A DNA stretch of 64,000 nucleotides from Hyalella azteca (Eukaryota; Arthropoda; Malacostraca; Amphipoda; Hyalellidae). The notes under the pieces were generated by a model. It did not search any database and was not told the origin of the DNA. It worked only from the letters and a program-made list of their open reading frames with translations. A program made the position numbers and the translations under genes. Of the stretch, positions 12,660-26,328 are shown one piece after another (positions within the stretch are counted from its first letter, which is position 1; each line of letters starts with the position of its first letter). The stretch is taken from positions 1 to 64,000 of the forward strand of contig NW_025933373.1 of NCBI RefSeq assembly GCF_000764305.2, in the 5' to 3' direction.

Positions 12660-15330
12660 AATTAAACAGTTCGAATTGAAAGCTTTGATATTCGCAACAA
12701 GATGGCGCTACGCTTCATCATCCCAAGCCTTTGATCATGACGTCGAATAGAAATTTTTAATTAGCTGTACTGATTGCCAGAGCCAATTTTTATCACCAGT
12801 CAATTCATCTGTATGGATTACATTTTTTATTTCGTATTAATTACAAAGCATGTTTTCCACGCGTCATGGTTAAATGCAGCGCTATATTATATGAATTTTA
12901 AAAATCATACCTTGGTTCATTAACGACTTTTTGTACTCAAGTTCCAGACAGCCCTTCATTGCTACTACCAAAAAGCGCTTCAATTTCAACTGAATTCGAT
13001 ATTTTTTGTTTATATTTAAAATATTTAATGGAACTTAATGAACTTTTGGCTCTAAACAACCCTATCATTTTAGATCGCTCTTTATATTGAATTACCCGAA
13101 ACTCTAAATAATTCCATTCTCCTCTGAAGAGCTCTTGAGCTACGCTCTCGAAAATGCATTCACCCACAACAACCCTACACTCATAAAAGCCGTTCACTCA
13201 TAACAGCTCAGCTGTGATTCATGCTACGGTCATTCGGCTGAAACTTGCGCAGTGACGGCAAATTTAGACATTCTGGACGCTAGCCTTCAGCCTCCATGCC
13301 TCTGCTACCTCCAGCTGCTCTTTGCACGGCACCGCAATTTATTATCCAGTGGCCAATACATGCGTTTGTTTCCTTTGTTCCTGCGAGCCGTGAGTGGACT
13401 GCTTATGGTACGAGTCGGTGGGAGCAACAGCGCGGTTGAAGAAGCCTCCATTGTGGGGTATGTTGTCCGGACATGAAAGACTTTTGGGGCTGGCGAGAAA
13501 CCAATGATCTTCACAGGGATGAACTTGCACGGCGAAATTACGGGGTGGTTCCGCGAGTGTTGGATAGATGATAAACTTAAAATTTGTTTTGTATGATGTA
13601 AGTATGCTTTAATTGTAGTTCGAGTTTAGACTGATTTGCAGCATAAAAAGTGGCAGTCGGATGAAGAATAGCTCTGATGTTTGTGGACTGGATGTATTGC
13701 TGGCAAAACTGCATGAGATTATACTAGATAAAGATTTATCAAATAATGCGTACAAGCCTCAGTTGCAATAAAAAGACTCAATCCCTAGGAAGGCTTAAAT
13801 TATAACTGACTCGGAATCAGTTCATATATATTAATTACTTAAAAGTATTAGGTAACAGTAATTACTTAAGCATTAAAAGTTTGTTACCAGGAGTGTAAGT
13901 GGTGCAATATATATTATTATATATCTAGTGTATTAAAGAACTTTATATAAATGAGTAATACACGTGTTAATGTGAATTATTTCTACAATGATTATGTAAC
14001 AGTGTCATAAGATTTCTTTTATCAATATTATCACTCGTGCTAAAATTTCCATATAATTTCTCGAAAATCTCAGTTCAATACTACACAATAAACTGAAGAG
14101 TTAGCTGTCACTTGGGACTCAGTCGTAATAATTCAAATTATGCTTGTTCTGCAGGCAACAGGTGTCCTAATTTTGTTTGTCCTGAAAATAATGAAGTGTC
14201 CCGTCCAGCTCATTATTTTGAATTGCTCAGTCGCTTCACAGAACGAGCCTCGCACTCACATAAATAAATGGGTCAGGACCAAATATTTGCATACTTTCTT
14301 CCCCACAACACGGACGTAGCACTTCTACCGGGTGAAAATGTATCAGAATGACCCACACAACTGAGAAAAGTGCCTGGCTATTTGGATAAGGCCTCACACA
14401 TTTTTCTGACTGCGAATTTACAACGGAATTTAAAAAGCTCTCTGCTTCCCTGGCAACCAGAATGAAGTAATCATCGAGAAAGCTTGCTTTAGATGACAAC
14501 AAATGTCCATGCAAAGGATATTATAAATATGTTTTGTTATTATATATTAATACTATGTTATTTAAGGCCTGAATAGAAGTGATGATACTGAAACATGATA
14601 TATATTCATTTGGAATATCATAATGTCATTTCTATTTCACATTCATTCATATTACTAATAAATCCAGGAATATTTCAATGCTATTTATAGCTTAAAACGC
14701 CGATATTTCACTCGGCTCTGGTACATGCTTGTGCTTTTCCTACCTTAATTCTAAATAATGAAGTACGAAATGACAATCGTACAGCACTTTATCACGTCAC
14801 ATGATGAATCGATTGATGTGAATGGAGGAGTTGATTTATTTAACTAAAATTTAATTTTAGTTAAAATGTTCCGCGAGCATTAACACAAGTTAAAATAAGT
14901 CCTTACACTTTGATTTAGCCATTAATCACAATCTGACTTTTATTTAACCCTCATAAGGATTTATTACTTGAGTTTGATTTAACCCTAATAAGGATTGACA
15001 GTCAGTTCGTGTATTTTTATTCATCATTTCGGTTCGAAAATGAAATTCCAGTCATGAAAAGAAGGTATTTGAGTAAAACTCACGTATACATGAAATAGTG
15101 GAATGTTATTCCTAATATTCTTTTATATTACGCGGCCGCACCAGAAAATAGAATTTTTTCAATGGTTTCTTTGTCTTACTCCTTTTTCTGAATTTTTCTG
15201 CAACTTGACATCTCCTTCGAATGTCATTGCAATGAAAGTAAAATTCAAAGCCATTGATATCTTTCAGCAATTGATGCCTTTTTCCACTGCCTTTTCATCC
15301 CTGTGGGAAATTGCCCCCAATTGTCAATCT
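12660..15330. other. No gene recognised
   Basis: 13250-13560 is less AT-rich and open on both strands, but resembles nothing I know. 14306-14358 is an end of the fold-back family. The rest is AT-rich. Confidence 0.5.
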
Positions 15331-15334
15331 TGTA

Positions 15335-15975
15335 ACTTGCCATCCTAGTAAGCTGCCATCCCGGTAAGTTGCCATCCTGGTAAGTTGCCATCCTGGTAAG
15401 TTGCCATCCTGGTAAGTTGCCATCCTGGTAAGTGGCCATCATGGAGGCTTGCCATCCTTGTGACTTGCCATCCTCGCCATTTTCCAGCCTAGTGACTTTA
15501 CGTCCTAGTGACCTGAAATTATGGTGACTTGCCATCCTAATGATTTGCTATCCTAGTGACTTGCCATTCTAATGACTTGTCATCGTATTGACTTGTCATT
15601 CTGATGGCTTGCCATCCTAGTGACTTATCATCCTGTTGACTTGCCATCCTGTTGACTTGCCATCCTGATGACTTGCCATCCAAGTGACTTGCCATCCTGT
15701 TGACTTGCCATCCTTGGGACTTGCCATCCTAGTAACTTTTCATCATAGTGACTATCCATCCTAGTGACGTATCATCGTAGTGACTTGCTAACCTGATGAC
15801 TTGCCATCCTAGTTATTTGTCATCCGAGTGACTTGCCATTCTAGTGACTTGTAATCCTGGCGACTTGCCATCCTGTTGACATGCCATCCTGGCGACTTGC
15901 CATCCTGTTGACTTGTCATCATGGCGACTTGCCATCCTGGTGACTTGTCATCATGTTGACTTGCTACCCTGAGGC
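15335..15975. repeat. ~17-bp minisatellite, about 37 copies
   Basis: Unit close to TGACTTGCCATCCTAGT. Confidence 0.9.
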
Positions 15976-16129
15976 CATGCTCCACGTCAAGATGTCTTCT
16001 GTTTGCTGGGCTTGATTGCCGACGGCACTTTTGGACGACTGCAGAGCCGATGAAGCAACCAGCTACATTTCTTCTCTCTTTTCTTTGTGATCCTTGTCTC
16101 CTTGCCATGCCTTGTTTACTAATGCATCC

Positions 16130-16335
16130 ATCTGTCATTCCCAGTATCTCAATTGATGGCTGTCATTCCCAGTATCTCAATTGATGACTTTCATTCTCAG
16201 GATTGCAAACCCTGGCTGTCATTAACAAAATTTCAATTTCTGTCTGACGTTCTCAGGACTTCAATTCGTGGCTGTCATTACCAGGATATTGTTTGATAGA
16301 TGTCATTAATAGGAATTCGATTGTTGATTGTCGCA
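16130..16335. repeat. ~28-bp degenerate array
   Basis: Units with GGCTGTCATTCCCAGTATCT, increasingly diverged to the right. Confidence 0.7.
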
Positions 16336-16339
16336 GCAA

Positions 16340-17730
16340 CGATTTCATTTGATGTCACTCATTTCAAATTTTTCAAATTGTAACTCATTTGTTTTCATTT
16401 TTGTGGCATAAAACAATTTCTGTCATTACACGAATTCCAATCATTTACAGCAGATTTCCAGGATCTCAATTGATAATAACACCGCCCATAATCCGATTGA
16501 TTGCTGCGATCCTTATTTTATAATTGACTCTAGGCCTTTTTAGGTTTTTCATATTTTAATCATAATATTAATATTTGCCCATGATCTCAAACTATACAGA
16601 ATTTTCTCTGTCTTCATGCGATCAGCGGACCATAGCTCCGTTTTTATTGCGCCATATCGCAAGATCGTCAGCTATGAGTGGCAATTATCCCGGTACGTTG
16701 GCTGGAAATTGCTCAGTGGAAATCTCTGCGCGTGCTTTGGACATTCAGCGTGATGACGTCAGCGATAAATATCAGTTCCTGACATTGACGTTTGTGTAAC
16801 GCGGCGGCTGACATAAACCTCGTAGCAACTCGGCTCTCGATATATAATTGTTGAATAACGTGAAAATTATGGTTTCTCGAGGCCTAATTGTTATCAACTT
16901 TTGAAGCTAATGCAAGTCTTACGATGTAAAATATTCAACTTGAGAAATAAAATATTCTCACGCGCAAGTGCGGGAAATAACTCTCATTTTTAATCATTCG
17001 GGTCAATATTTTTTCCTGGATAATTTTTGCTATAATAGACAGGAAGAAGTCCTCGTTTGACATTGGAATCGTGACTAATTTCTCCATCGCAGTGGAAAGA
17101 AAACGTCATAAAAATCCCAGCAGACAATGGAGGCCAAGATCCAACATTGTTAATGACATCTTCTCGGACATGAATAAAAATTTGGAGCTTCTTATGATTT
17201 CAGAATAAAAAATTAAATACAGCGTCTAAAATTCTACCTGCTAAGTTACCTCACATTTTAAACCTTATTACCTCCCCCATTATTTCCCCTCCTATATTAT
17301 ATGGCCTCCTCTTGACGTGACATGGACTAATACACCAGACTGGACTAACCTAAAAGCAATTTGGCTTAAGATATATGAGCTTAGGTTAGGCTAAATGACT
17401 TCCTGCAATAAAGCATAGCCATTTCAGGGTAAGAAAAAATAACCAAATGATTTTTTGAAATGACACCAAGGTTTGTGAGTTAAGACTGCTGTGAGGTTTG
17501 TGAGTTGAGACTGTGAAGCAAAACAGTGTTCCGTCGAATACATGTACACGCGCATGATAAGATTTTGTCGTCACGACGAAACTATGCCAGAAGCAAGCAA
17601 TTTCGGCCAGTTGCAGGGGGCTGCGAACAGCGGCAGCACGCGTGTCTTGATAGCGGCAGCCTTAATCTTATGCCTTAATTATTACGACCAATTGTGAGCT
17701 GTGATGACAAAAAGTGACATTCGAGCCATT
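16340..17730. other. No gene seen
   Basis: Mixed unique sequence. Short open frames at 16575-16799 and 17386-17574 show no family features. Confidence 0.5.
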
Positions 17731-17970
17731 CATGTCAAGCTGCGAGCACTAATTGTACGTCCAACAGGAAGCTACGAGAATTAATTGACCTAGAAGAGAG
17801 TCATTTTGGCGCCAGAGCACTCTCGAGCACTGACCCTCGAGCACTGTGGCATTCACTGGATAAACTCATAGGAAAAGGTTATGGAGATGCTTCGGGTGAC
17901 GTGTGCGTGGAGGTATTCATGCGGTAAGCTCAGCGACTCGTGTGTAATAAGTGAAAATTCGACCATGTGA

Positions 17971-18360
17971 CGCAGATATTGCGCGATCTTCGATCACTGG
18001 CTGCGCATTCAGCAGCGCACACAGATCAAGGTCGCTGTTCTGACGTTCCGACGTCTTCACGGTATGACGCCCCTTTATCTCGTGGAAGGTCTGCAGCGCG
18101 TTTCAGATCTGCCTACTAAAATACGACTGCGGTCGTCATCAACAGCGGACCTCGTCGTACCATCTACACGTCTATCTACCGTCGGCGACAGAGCGTTCCC
18201 AGTCGCCAACGCCAGAACCTGGAAGTCTGCCGGCTTCCGTAACTCCGGCTCTTTCGTTGCAGGTGTTTCGTCGACACCTAACTATTTCGTCGAGTCTATG
18301 AATCAAGCGCTTAGTCATTATTATACGTTCTCATCCTTTCTCGCGTCTGCTTATTTTTAG
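17971..18360 (+). pseudogene. LINE reverse-transcriptase C-terminal fragment
   Basis: Plus-strand frame from just after a stop at 17968. It contains FDHWLRIQQRTQIKVAVLTF, then RRLHGMTPLYLVEGL, later STRLSTVGDRAFPVANARTW. HWL..QQR...K..VLTF..LHG..P.YL and STVGDRAF...A..W are the conserved end of non-LTR retrotransposon polymerase proteins (the region after the RT thumb). The 5' end is missing, as is usual for LINE insertions. The end after GDRAF has diverged. A TAG ends the frame at 18360, followed by a short AT-rich tail with AATAAA-like motifs. Not functional. Confidence 0.8.
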
Positions 18361-18499
18361 CCTGCTAATAAACTTATGTGTAGGGTGCTGTCGAAGTTCG
18401 TTTCAACCAAGCGCCATGATAACTGCTTCGTATAAAAATAAAAATGTCCGGTGATCTTCTATCACCTTCTAGGTTATCATACGTCACCATCTTATAGCC

Positions 18500-18795
18500 T
18501 GTTCTGTACCCACATGGTAGAGTCACGCTCAGTGACGTCATCCCTGTTAAGGCCTATATATAGCACGATCTGTGCACCGCTCGTCAGTTGTAGCGGTACT
18601 GCCTAGCCGTTATCTTGCTAGCCGCTCCTCCGGCACGTACTTGTGCTGTACCTGTCAATCCCCGTCCTTCTGTACTCTCCGAGCCAGTTTACTATTATAA
18701 GTGTTACCTTAGGCAGGGACAAGTGTTACCGTGTGTTTCACTTGTCCTGCCTTAGTCCTACTTGGAACAATAAAGTACCCCGACTCTCAGTTACA
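18500..18795 (+). mobile_element. LTR fragment or solo LTR
   Basis: Starts TGTTCTG and ends TTACA. It has a TATA box (CTATATATA, about 18554-18562), an arthropod initiator TCAGTT about 30 bp downstream, and AATAAA at 18769-18774. A TGGT-start stretch just after (near 18807) could be a primer-binding site. No internal coding region follows. The layout (U3-TATA-R-polyA) is that of a gypsy- or Pao-type LTR; the family and target-site duplication are not determined. Confidence 0.5.
18554..18588 (+). promoter_or_regulatory. LTR core promoter (TATA and Inr)
   Basis: CTATATATA followed about 30 bp later by TCAGTT. It fits the transcription start of the LTR fragment. Confidence 0.45.
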
Positions 18796-19059
18796 AATCC
18801 ATCAGGTGGTCACAGAACAGACCACCAGACAATAGCAATAATAAAACTGCAACTAATTGGACGTTCGCCAGGAAGCTGCGAGCACTAATCGTATGTCCGC
18901 CAGGAAGCTGCGAGCACTAATCGTATGTCCGCCAGACGACACTAAATATTTCGTTTTTTTTCCCGGCGCTGAATTGCGCCGCGTGCCTCGGCGATAATGC
19001 GCACAAATTCAGCGCTGTTTACGCACCCAAATTGCGAGGCTCTCCAGCTGGTCCAACGC

Positions 19060-19260
19060 AATTACCACCTGCCACTCCTTCCCCTGCTGCCTTTGTTCAC
19101 TTTTTGTCCAGCACCAGCGTTCACTTCCTGCCAGGGGCCTTTGTTCAATTTTTTTTCAAGCGCCTACATCTACTTCCTGCACAGCGCCTTTGTTCACTTT
19201 TCGTCGATCTGCCTACTTTCACTTACTGCCAAGTGTCCGCGTTCACTTCTTGTCTAGCTG
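19060..19260. repeat. ~33-bp pyrimidine-rich array
   Basis: Units with TTCACTTCCTGCC and GCGCCTTTG, five or six diverged copies. Confidence 0.65.
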
Positions 19261-19734
19261 CGCGTATCATTTCCTACTCTGTTGTTTGGGTCACTAGACA
19301 TATTCTGCTGAATGTGTCTCTTCCTACTCACCATCTGCGCTACTTCCTATCCGTCTGTTCTCCGCAAGATTATCTGTTTGCTCTGTAATTTGATTGATGA
19401 TTATATTTGATGCTCTGTCCAATGATAATTCCATAGCTCCATCGAATATCACTCAGCAGCTTTGTTTGGTAATGACCGAACTTTTCGTTGTGGTTTTGCC
19501 TCAACAGATCCACTAGAGGGACTACTGATAAATCAGGGGCGTAAATGACAAAACTTTTACTTACACATGTGGTTTATCATCAACAGTTCGTTGCAACAAT
19601 AGTTGACTATCGAATATTGCAGAATAAAATTTAGAATAGAACTTACCGACAATAGAAATTTCCGTTCGTGCATTAGAACTGATAAAGGAAACGACCAATC
19701 GTCAGAGTGACACGACAAATTGTCAAAGTGATTC

Positions 19735-19850
19735 GAATAGTTATCACACTGATACTATTAATTATTACACTGGTATGGCTAATTATCACACGGATTCTTC
19801 TTATTTATCACACTGATGCGGATAATTATCATACCGATACGTTGGCTATT
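19735..19850. repeat. ~30-bp degenerate array
   Basis: Units with TTATCACACTGATAC. Confidence 0.65.
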
Positions 19851-20496
19851 TCCACTGATATATTATCTTGTTGAGCAAATTGAGCATATAATGCTGGCCA
19901 ATATTTGACCAATTAACGATTCGAATTAGCCGGCCAATAGCGGAGTGGAAATTCGATGAAAATTTCATCAGGTTTAGAGGCTCAGTCAACAGTGGAGGCA
20001 GCGGGCCTCGCATCGCTGCATTGCTTGCACAAACACGCTGTGTTTTACGTCGATAATTCAACAAGAACAAACCAGGCACCACTAATAAGTGATGGAAAAA
20101 TGTAATTCAAATGGTATTGGTATATGATTTGCAATGTCCTGCAATGAGTAATACTGTGGTGGAATTATACTATAAAGTGCTCATTTTTATGATCCCGGAA
20201 ATAATTTTTATGATTTTCGAATGCAGAACAAATCAGGAATATCAGAAAAATCCGAAATTAGGCGTGTATTTGGCATGTAAATTTAATTAAATTATCTGAA
20301 TATGAGGTAAAATAAAGTTCATGGAAACTAATTGAATAAGGTCATGATGCTAAAAAATCGATGAATGAGGCTAATAAATTTGTTCACATTTACAAATTTT
20401 GCATTTTTCTTATATTACTTGTCCTGAAGACAGAATATGAAATTAAACTTTTGTCATCACTTCACACCAGAACTATCACTAAAAATTCAAAATGGA

Positions 20497-20832
20497 TTGA
20501 AGGTCCTAAATGCCTCCTTATTGTGAAGGTCCTAAGTGCCTCGTTATTGTGAAGGTCCTAAATGCCTCCTTATTGTGAAGATCCTAAATGTCTCTTTATT
20601 GTAAAGGTCCTAAATGTCTCGTTATTGTGAAGGTCCTAAATGCCTCGTTATTGTGAAGGTCCTAAATGTCTCGTTATTGTGAAGGTCCTAAATGCCTCGT
20701 TATTGTGAAGATCCTAAATGTCTCGTTATTGTGAAGGTCCTAAATGTCTCGTTATTGTGAAGATCCTAAATGTCTCGTTATTTTGAAGATCCTAAATGTC
20801 TCGTTATTGTGAAAGTCTTAAATATCTTTTAC
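20497..20832. repeat. 26-bp minisatellite, 13 copies
   Basis: Unit begins GAAGGTCCTAAATGTCTCGT. Direct head-to-tail, no spacers. Confidence 0.95.
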
Positions 20833-20839
20833 CTGAAGT

Positions 20840-23800
20840 GCATTTTAGCAAGATGCGTCGTTGGAGAAAATATTGTTATGGCGTCAAAATACTCCAGCTA
20901 GCTTATAGTGAGCATTTACTCGAAATGAATGATGGTTGAGTGTTTTAGCAAATTATATTTTAAATTCATTTTTAGATTCAAGATTTTCACAGCATATATA
21001 AGTTTTCTTGCGATTTTCTATGTTGAACACTTTTATAATTACTTTTTTTTATACGCCATAACTATCTTAGTTCTTCGTGTTCCTTAACATTAATTACTTT
21101 GTTTCTAACGCACGAAATAAATACAATTATTCTTTACAGTAATGACTAAGAAATTTTCAGTCCAAACGTCTTACGATTTCGCGTAATTTTAGCTCCGCAT
21201 TTTCTTTGTCTTTCATCAGCACTTCGCAGAAGTGAAACTTTTTCTTGTACCATAAAATTTTTAAGTAAAAAGGTATAAAAATTTCCAAAAAGTGGAAAAT
21301 GAAAATTATAAAAAAAACTGAGAACACCAAGCACAACATTGTCAAAATTTATTTGTATGTTTATCCAAACCTCAACATTAGTTTTTCAGCAAAACTTCCT
21401 TCAGCTATTTTACAAAGCAATCTTTTCGCTGATGTTTTTTCTGAAATTCTTCGCTTTCTCATGTCTTTGTACCTTATTTTCCTGTCCTTCGCATCTCTTC
21501 TTTTTCATTTCCACTTATCTTTTTTGACGTGGGTTTTTTAGCCTGAGATTTCCCCTTTTCCCTCTTCCCACCACTGTAACTTTTCAACTTCGAGTACAGA
21601 AAAAATGGAAGGGTTTATATTTTCCAAACACTGACAAACTTGCTGCTCACTCACGACTCGAATATAGAGCGTACGTAACACTTAAAAGCCTTCTTGCTGG
21701 GCGACAATTGGTCAAGATTACCCATACAAATGCTATAGAAGTTCAACGCTATTAGAAAAACATTTCACTTAATTCTTTGAGTGTGTTATGCGTTTCATTT
21801 TAAAGTTCCTAAAATTTTCCCTCGCCCAACCTATCCCCATCCCCGCGGGGCTGTGAGAAGAAGACTTGATTTACTTGGCGTTCCTGTCACGTTCGTCAAG
21901 AGCTTCCGCCTCAGAAACACAACCAAAAATCTGGTTTGTCGGAAACAATTTCTTTCTTTTCCATTAACTACGGGGGGTGAATTCACAGCATCGGCTAAGT
22001 AACTCTTATTCTCTTATGTTTTGAAGGGAGGTGGTTCATGGGGAAAAGGAAATCTACTAGACAGGAAATCCTGTCTACAAGTCGAACAAGTCAATGAGAT
22101 AAATAAACCTGTTTAAAAATCAAATTAGCCAGCCTCTGTAACACAAAAATCACTATATTAATCATCATATATTTCTATCTATTGAATTACAAATAATTTC
22201 CAATCCACTGAGGCAGAGAAGCAAATCAAAAAATAAGAAAGTAACGACCCAGCATCTTAATTATTAAGCGTGTCAGTGTACTGAACTATAAGAAGCTCAC
22301 CAACAACGGCCTGTATAAGCGAGGATTTGAAGACCTTTACGTTTGTACAGTGTCGCCAAATTCTGTTAATAAACAGATTAAAAAATCCACCTCGGCCAGA
22401 CTCAGCGGTGTTGTAGGCGTTAGTAAAGGCAGTTCAAATGCCACATCTAAAGCTGGTCCAGCCTTCGTAATCTTTATTTTAAGCCAGTTAAGCCAGCTTA
22501 AAACCTCTCACTTAAGATAGTTGAGTTAGTCGGGAAACAGACTCTGAACAACTTTATACAACGACCGGTTCATGTTTTCTGCCATTGCATTAAGATCCAT
22601 AGTTAATTTTATATCGCTTGTTAACACATTTAAAACGGCGATATCATCTGCAGCGCTATTTATGGTAAGTTACTTCATATTTGAAGCCATCTACGGATGT
22701 TAATTCACATGTGAAGCAATTCATTGCAGTTTTATCAATTGTAAAACCATGTACTGCAATTGCTCCGCGTGCAAAATTATATACGGGAAATTTATGACCT
22801 GAAAGGACATTTACTACAGTTACTGCACTTGTAAAATTATTTACGGCAAATGTGAATCCTGCCAAGGAAATACGGCATTTATTACGCCTGTAAAATCATT
22901 TATGGCAAATCCTTCACCACAATTCATTCGGAACAGTTGCATATAAGCTGTTAAGCAATTCGAAGCGGTTATTACAGATGTAAATCCATTTGAGACAGTT
23001 TATCCTTGTGCTGTAAAGCCCACTTTTTATTCTGTCTCCTGAGTAAGTTTTTCACTTCACTCCGCAATTCTGAACCATTTGCGCCATCCCCTAAAGCAGT
23101 TTTAAAGCCATTCTTCGCTCCAATGAAAGTCTAACTCAATTTATGGTAAAAATTCGGCAAAATTTTCCAGCTTTTGCTGTAATATTTCACTCGTCAGTTC
23201 AATCTTGTTTGACTTCGAAATGAATTTCTGAAATTGTGAATTCAGGCACAATATCCAACTGGTGGGATGAAAACTACGACAAGATATTCATTTTCTAACA
23301 TACAAAAAAAATTAAATTGAATAAATTTCCGCACCGTGAAGAAAAACTTTTCGAAATTGTTTTTTGAGCTTCCATATTCTTCATTTCTATCGGAAATAGA
23401 TAAAACTGTATATAAAATATAATTCTGTATTTTAAAAACTAAAATGATTAATTTTTTGGGACTTTTCCCCATGCTTTGGTACGAAAAAAAATTGTTCTTT
23501 ACTTCTGCATGCATTTAAACTTTCGCATTCCAAGGAATCCATCACCAAATTTTTTTATTTTTCATTTATCCATCACCAAATTTTTTTTTTTTTTCATTTC
23601 AATCTATGGATTTCGTGCAATATATTGTTAACATATATTTCAACTCAAGATTTAAGAAAATAAATTCAATCTAAAATATACGTATACATTAAAATAATGA
23701 AGATTATATGAATCTTAAAGATAATAATTTATTCTTTGTGTTTCATGGCGGCGAATAATAGGCGAAAATATTGAAAATGACATACTTCATAGATTTCACC

Positions 23801-24425
23801 GGTGCATTTTATTTTTCATGATAGATGGATAATGTAGATGACGTTTTTTGATGACTTAATTACTGCTTCCATAGTTGCAGGTTTTCTGGTGCGAATAGCA
23901 CTGGCGACGACAATTTGATCCGCAGAAAAAAGGTCTTAACAGAACTGAAGTCCAAAATTTGCATTTCGTGTGGATTTTTACCATTTATAAGGAATATAAA
24001 AGAAATAAGTAAACAATTTTTTCGAAGACAATAGCCCTGGGTGGTTAAATTAAAATATTACTTTTCGGAGCATGCAAAAATTTTTCATCTGTTAATCAAT
24101 GCTAAATCTTTAGTTACACTATTATTTACATTGAAACAAACTTAAAATAAGGCTGATATTTTTTACTCTTGGCTATGACAAATTTAATGTAAGATAAATA
24201 AAAGTAACTGAAAAATAACTTTCCTATTTTTGCAAATAAATAGTATTCTTAAAATACTTTTTCTTGACAATATAAAGCCATTCCGAAGAGAGTAACTCTG
24301 GCCGATTCAGCAAAAAATTAACGATATATATAGTTGAGCTTTCCGTCTCAAAGCCTGTCTTGTTTTTCACTGAAAATTTTACACACTCTTAAAATCCAAG
24401 GGCCAGCGGGACTCGCTTCATATAA
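20840..24425. other. No gene seen
   Basis: AT-rich. A weak ~36-bp periodicity is present at 22655-23010. 21800-22000 is less AT-rich but without a recognisable frame. Confidence 0.55.
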
Positions 24426-24426
24426 T

Positions 24427-24546
24427 TTATCACTTTTTCTGCATCACAAGATTTCCTAAAAAATGTCAGTTTTTCCTTTTTCGATGTTATTACTTTTTCG
24501 GCTTCGCAAGATTTTCTAAAAGTTGTCTGTTTTTCATTTCTCGATG
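24427..24546. repeat. 60-bp tandem duplication
   Basis: Two 60-bp units, about 80 percent alike, each ending TCGATG. Confidence 0.85.
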
Positions 24547-24777
24547 TCCCTGTTTTGCTCTCATTATTGCAGCTAACGAGTTTTTCTACCCTACATTTTC
24601 TCAATATTTTGTTCGGAAGTGTTTTCTATCCTGATGTGCAGTGTTCCGCAACATTCTGTTGATAATTTATGCACAGCTGTTCACTTATTAATTAATGTCA
24701 AATTTTATATCGTAACTTTGTCAGCCAATCACTGGCGTCTTTTCATGTTAAACCCACCAATCGCAGACGAAAAATCA

Positions 24778-25055
24778 GCCGCTACTTGTACTTCGGCCGC
24801 TCTGCCTTATCAAGCCGCTACGTGTGGTAAGACCGCTTCTTGTGGTTACGACGCTGCGTGTACTCAAGTCGCTACTTATGCTTCAGACGCTACGTGTACT
24901 AAGGCCGCTGCGTATACTTGGGCCGCTACGTGCGCTTGGGCCGCTACGTGTACTGAGGCCGCTACGTTTGGTAAGACCGCTACTTGTGCCTAGGCCGCTT
25001 CGCGTAGTTAAGCCGCTACTTATGCTTGAGTCGCTACGTGTATTTAGGCGAGTTA
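24778..25055. repeat. 18-bp array, about 15 copies
   Basis: Unit close to GCCGCTACGTGTACTAAG. Being a multiple of three, it yields spurious Ala/Thr-rich open frames. Confidence 0.95.
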
Positions 25056-25059
25056 CGAG

Positions 25060-26320
25060 TAAACACCATCAGATGACTGATGGAGGTCCACATATACACC
25101 TTCATCCATAGCACGCTTTATGGATGAGTCACCGCTCCTTTTCAACAGCCGTCCCTCGTAACCAAAAAGTCATCCGCCGGGAGCCTTTTTTCCGAATATA
25201 TTTCGACCTGGAAGCTTGCATTTAAAAAATGATCTAACACAACTGGCCCTAAAAAACAGCTTGCCCTTTTCGATCGTAAAAAAAGAAACTCTATAGGGAT
25301 TTAAAATGTTTTGGAACATCAAACAAAAAAAGCCCCCTCAACAATTACAAAACTGTTTGCGAGTACCCGGGTGTTCTGCAGCTGCCATTCACATCAAACA
25401 TTCCTGGAATTTCCATTCAGGAATCGCTCGGGAATCGGAATTGAAAAGCCTGAATGATAGCTGGATGAAGCGTGCGCTGCACGGCCTGATTGCCTAAATT
25501 ACTGCAAATCATTTTCTGTTCACAACTGACTGGTTGTAATTGCATGCTTAATGGTGATCACTTAGAATAGTTTTCGATGCACTTCCTTTATAAAAACAAT
25601 TCCTTTCATTCATTATTTTGTTATTCTTTTGTACACGTTCGATTTGTATTCATTTAAATGTTTTCACCTAATTTTCCCAATTCAAACCGATCAAATTTTC
25701 CCAACCATTTACCATTTTAAATTTTGTAAGTATATGATAGTTATTTTCTTCAAATACATAGCACACTGTACCTCATCGATGTGTTATTATTTTGTACAAA
25801 TTCGAGTATTCTTATATACGCTGGAATATGATCTGTAAATGATCAACAGCATCTTGCATCAGCGTGCCCAAATGAGGGCTAATAGACGGAACACGTCCAA
25901 CGTTACATCCGACGACGACTCGGAGACGGAGGACGACGAAGGCGGCGCATCAGCGTGACCTTGGAATACGACGTCCTAAACTCATCATAAGGTCATAGGG
26001 TAAGGTGCACGGCTACGACGTCTATTTTCCAAATACGATTTTCCTACACCTATAATTTAGATTTTTCAATTTTACCCATTTGCTCCGGTCTGTTGCTAAT
26101 GGTCTTCCAATAACTATAATGTAGATTTTCATAACTTTACTTTACTTAAATAACTTTTACTGTTTGCTACTGTCTGTTGCAAAAATTCAAGTAGTTTAAA
26201 GTTCCTGCTGAACTTTTAAAATTCAATGAATTTGGCACCTAAACAGCTGAATCACTTCCTTTGTAAAATTTCTCTAGCCTGACAAGGCTCCAAGCCTGAT
26301 GAAGTTTCAAACCTGACACC
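25060..26320. other. Mostly empty
   Basis: Apart from the possible acidic-tail exon at 25860-25958, no feature is recognised. Confidence 0.5.
25860..25958 (+). CDS. Possible terminal exon with acidic tail
   Basis: GC-rich patch after ATCAACAG (possible weak acceptor). It reads HQRAQMRANRRNTSNVTSDD, DSETEDDEGGASA, stop (TGA 25956-25958). The basic then acidic, Ser-rich ending looks coding rather than random. A decayed relative lies near 34258-34300 (shared CGACGAAGGCGG and GCATCAGCG), which suggests it may belong to a dispersed element instead. No upstream exon is recognised and the protein is unknown. Confidence 0.3.
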   Translation, partial: QRAQMRANRRNTSNVTSDDDSETEDDEGGASA

Positions 26321-26328
26321 AGACCTTA

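Larger units (their letters stand above)
17735..18935. repeat. Split ~32-bp tandem repeat holding LINE and LTR
   Basis: Units containing CTGCGAGCACTAAT are found at 17735-17790 and twice at 18850-18935. The LINE fragment and LTR lie between them, so they probably landed in, or were captured by, this repeat. Confidence 0.6.

Noticed and set aside
13252..13530. Overlapping open frames on both strands in a less AT-rich patch
   Set aside because: No domain, splice or family pattern; neither strand is favoured.
20497..20832. CRISPR-like regular repeats
   Set aside because: The 26-bp units are contiguous with no spacers, in a eukaryotic sequence.
24619..25111. Ala/Thr-rich and Leu/Arg-rich frames
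   Set aside because: Overlapping frames of the 18-bp array, with no flanking coding signal.
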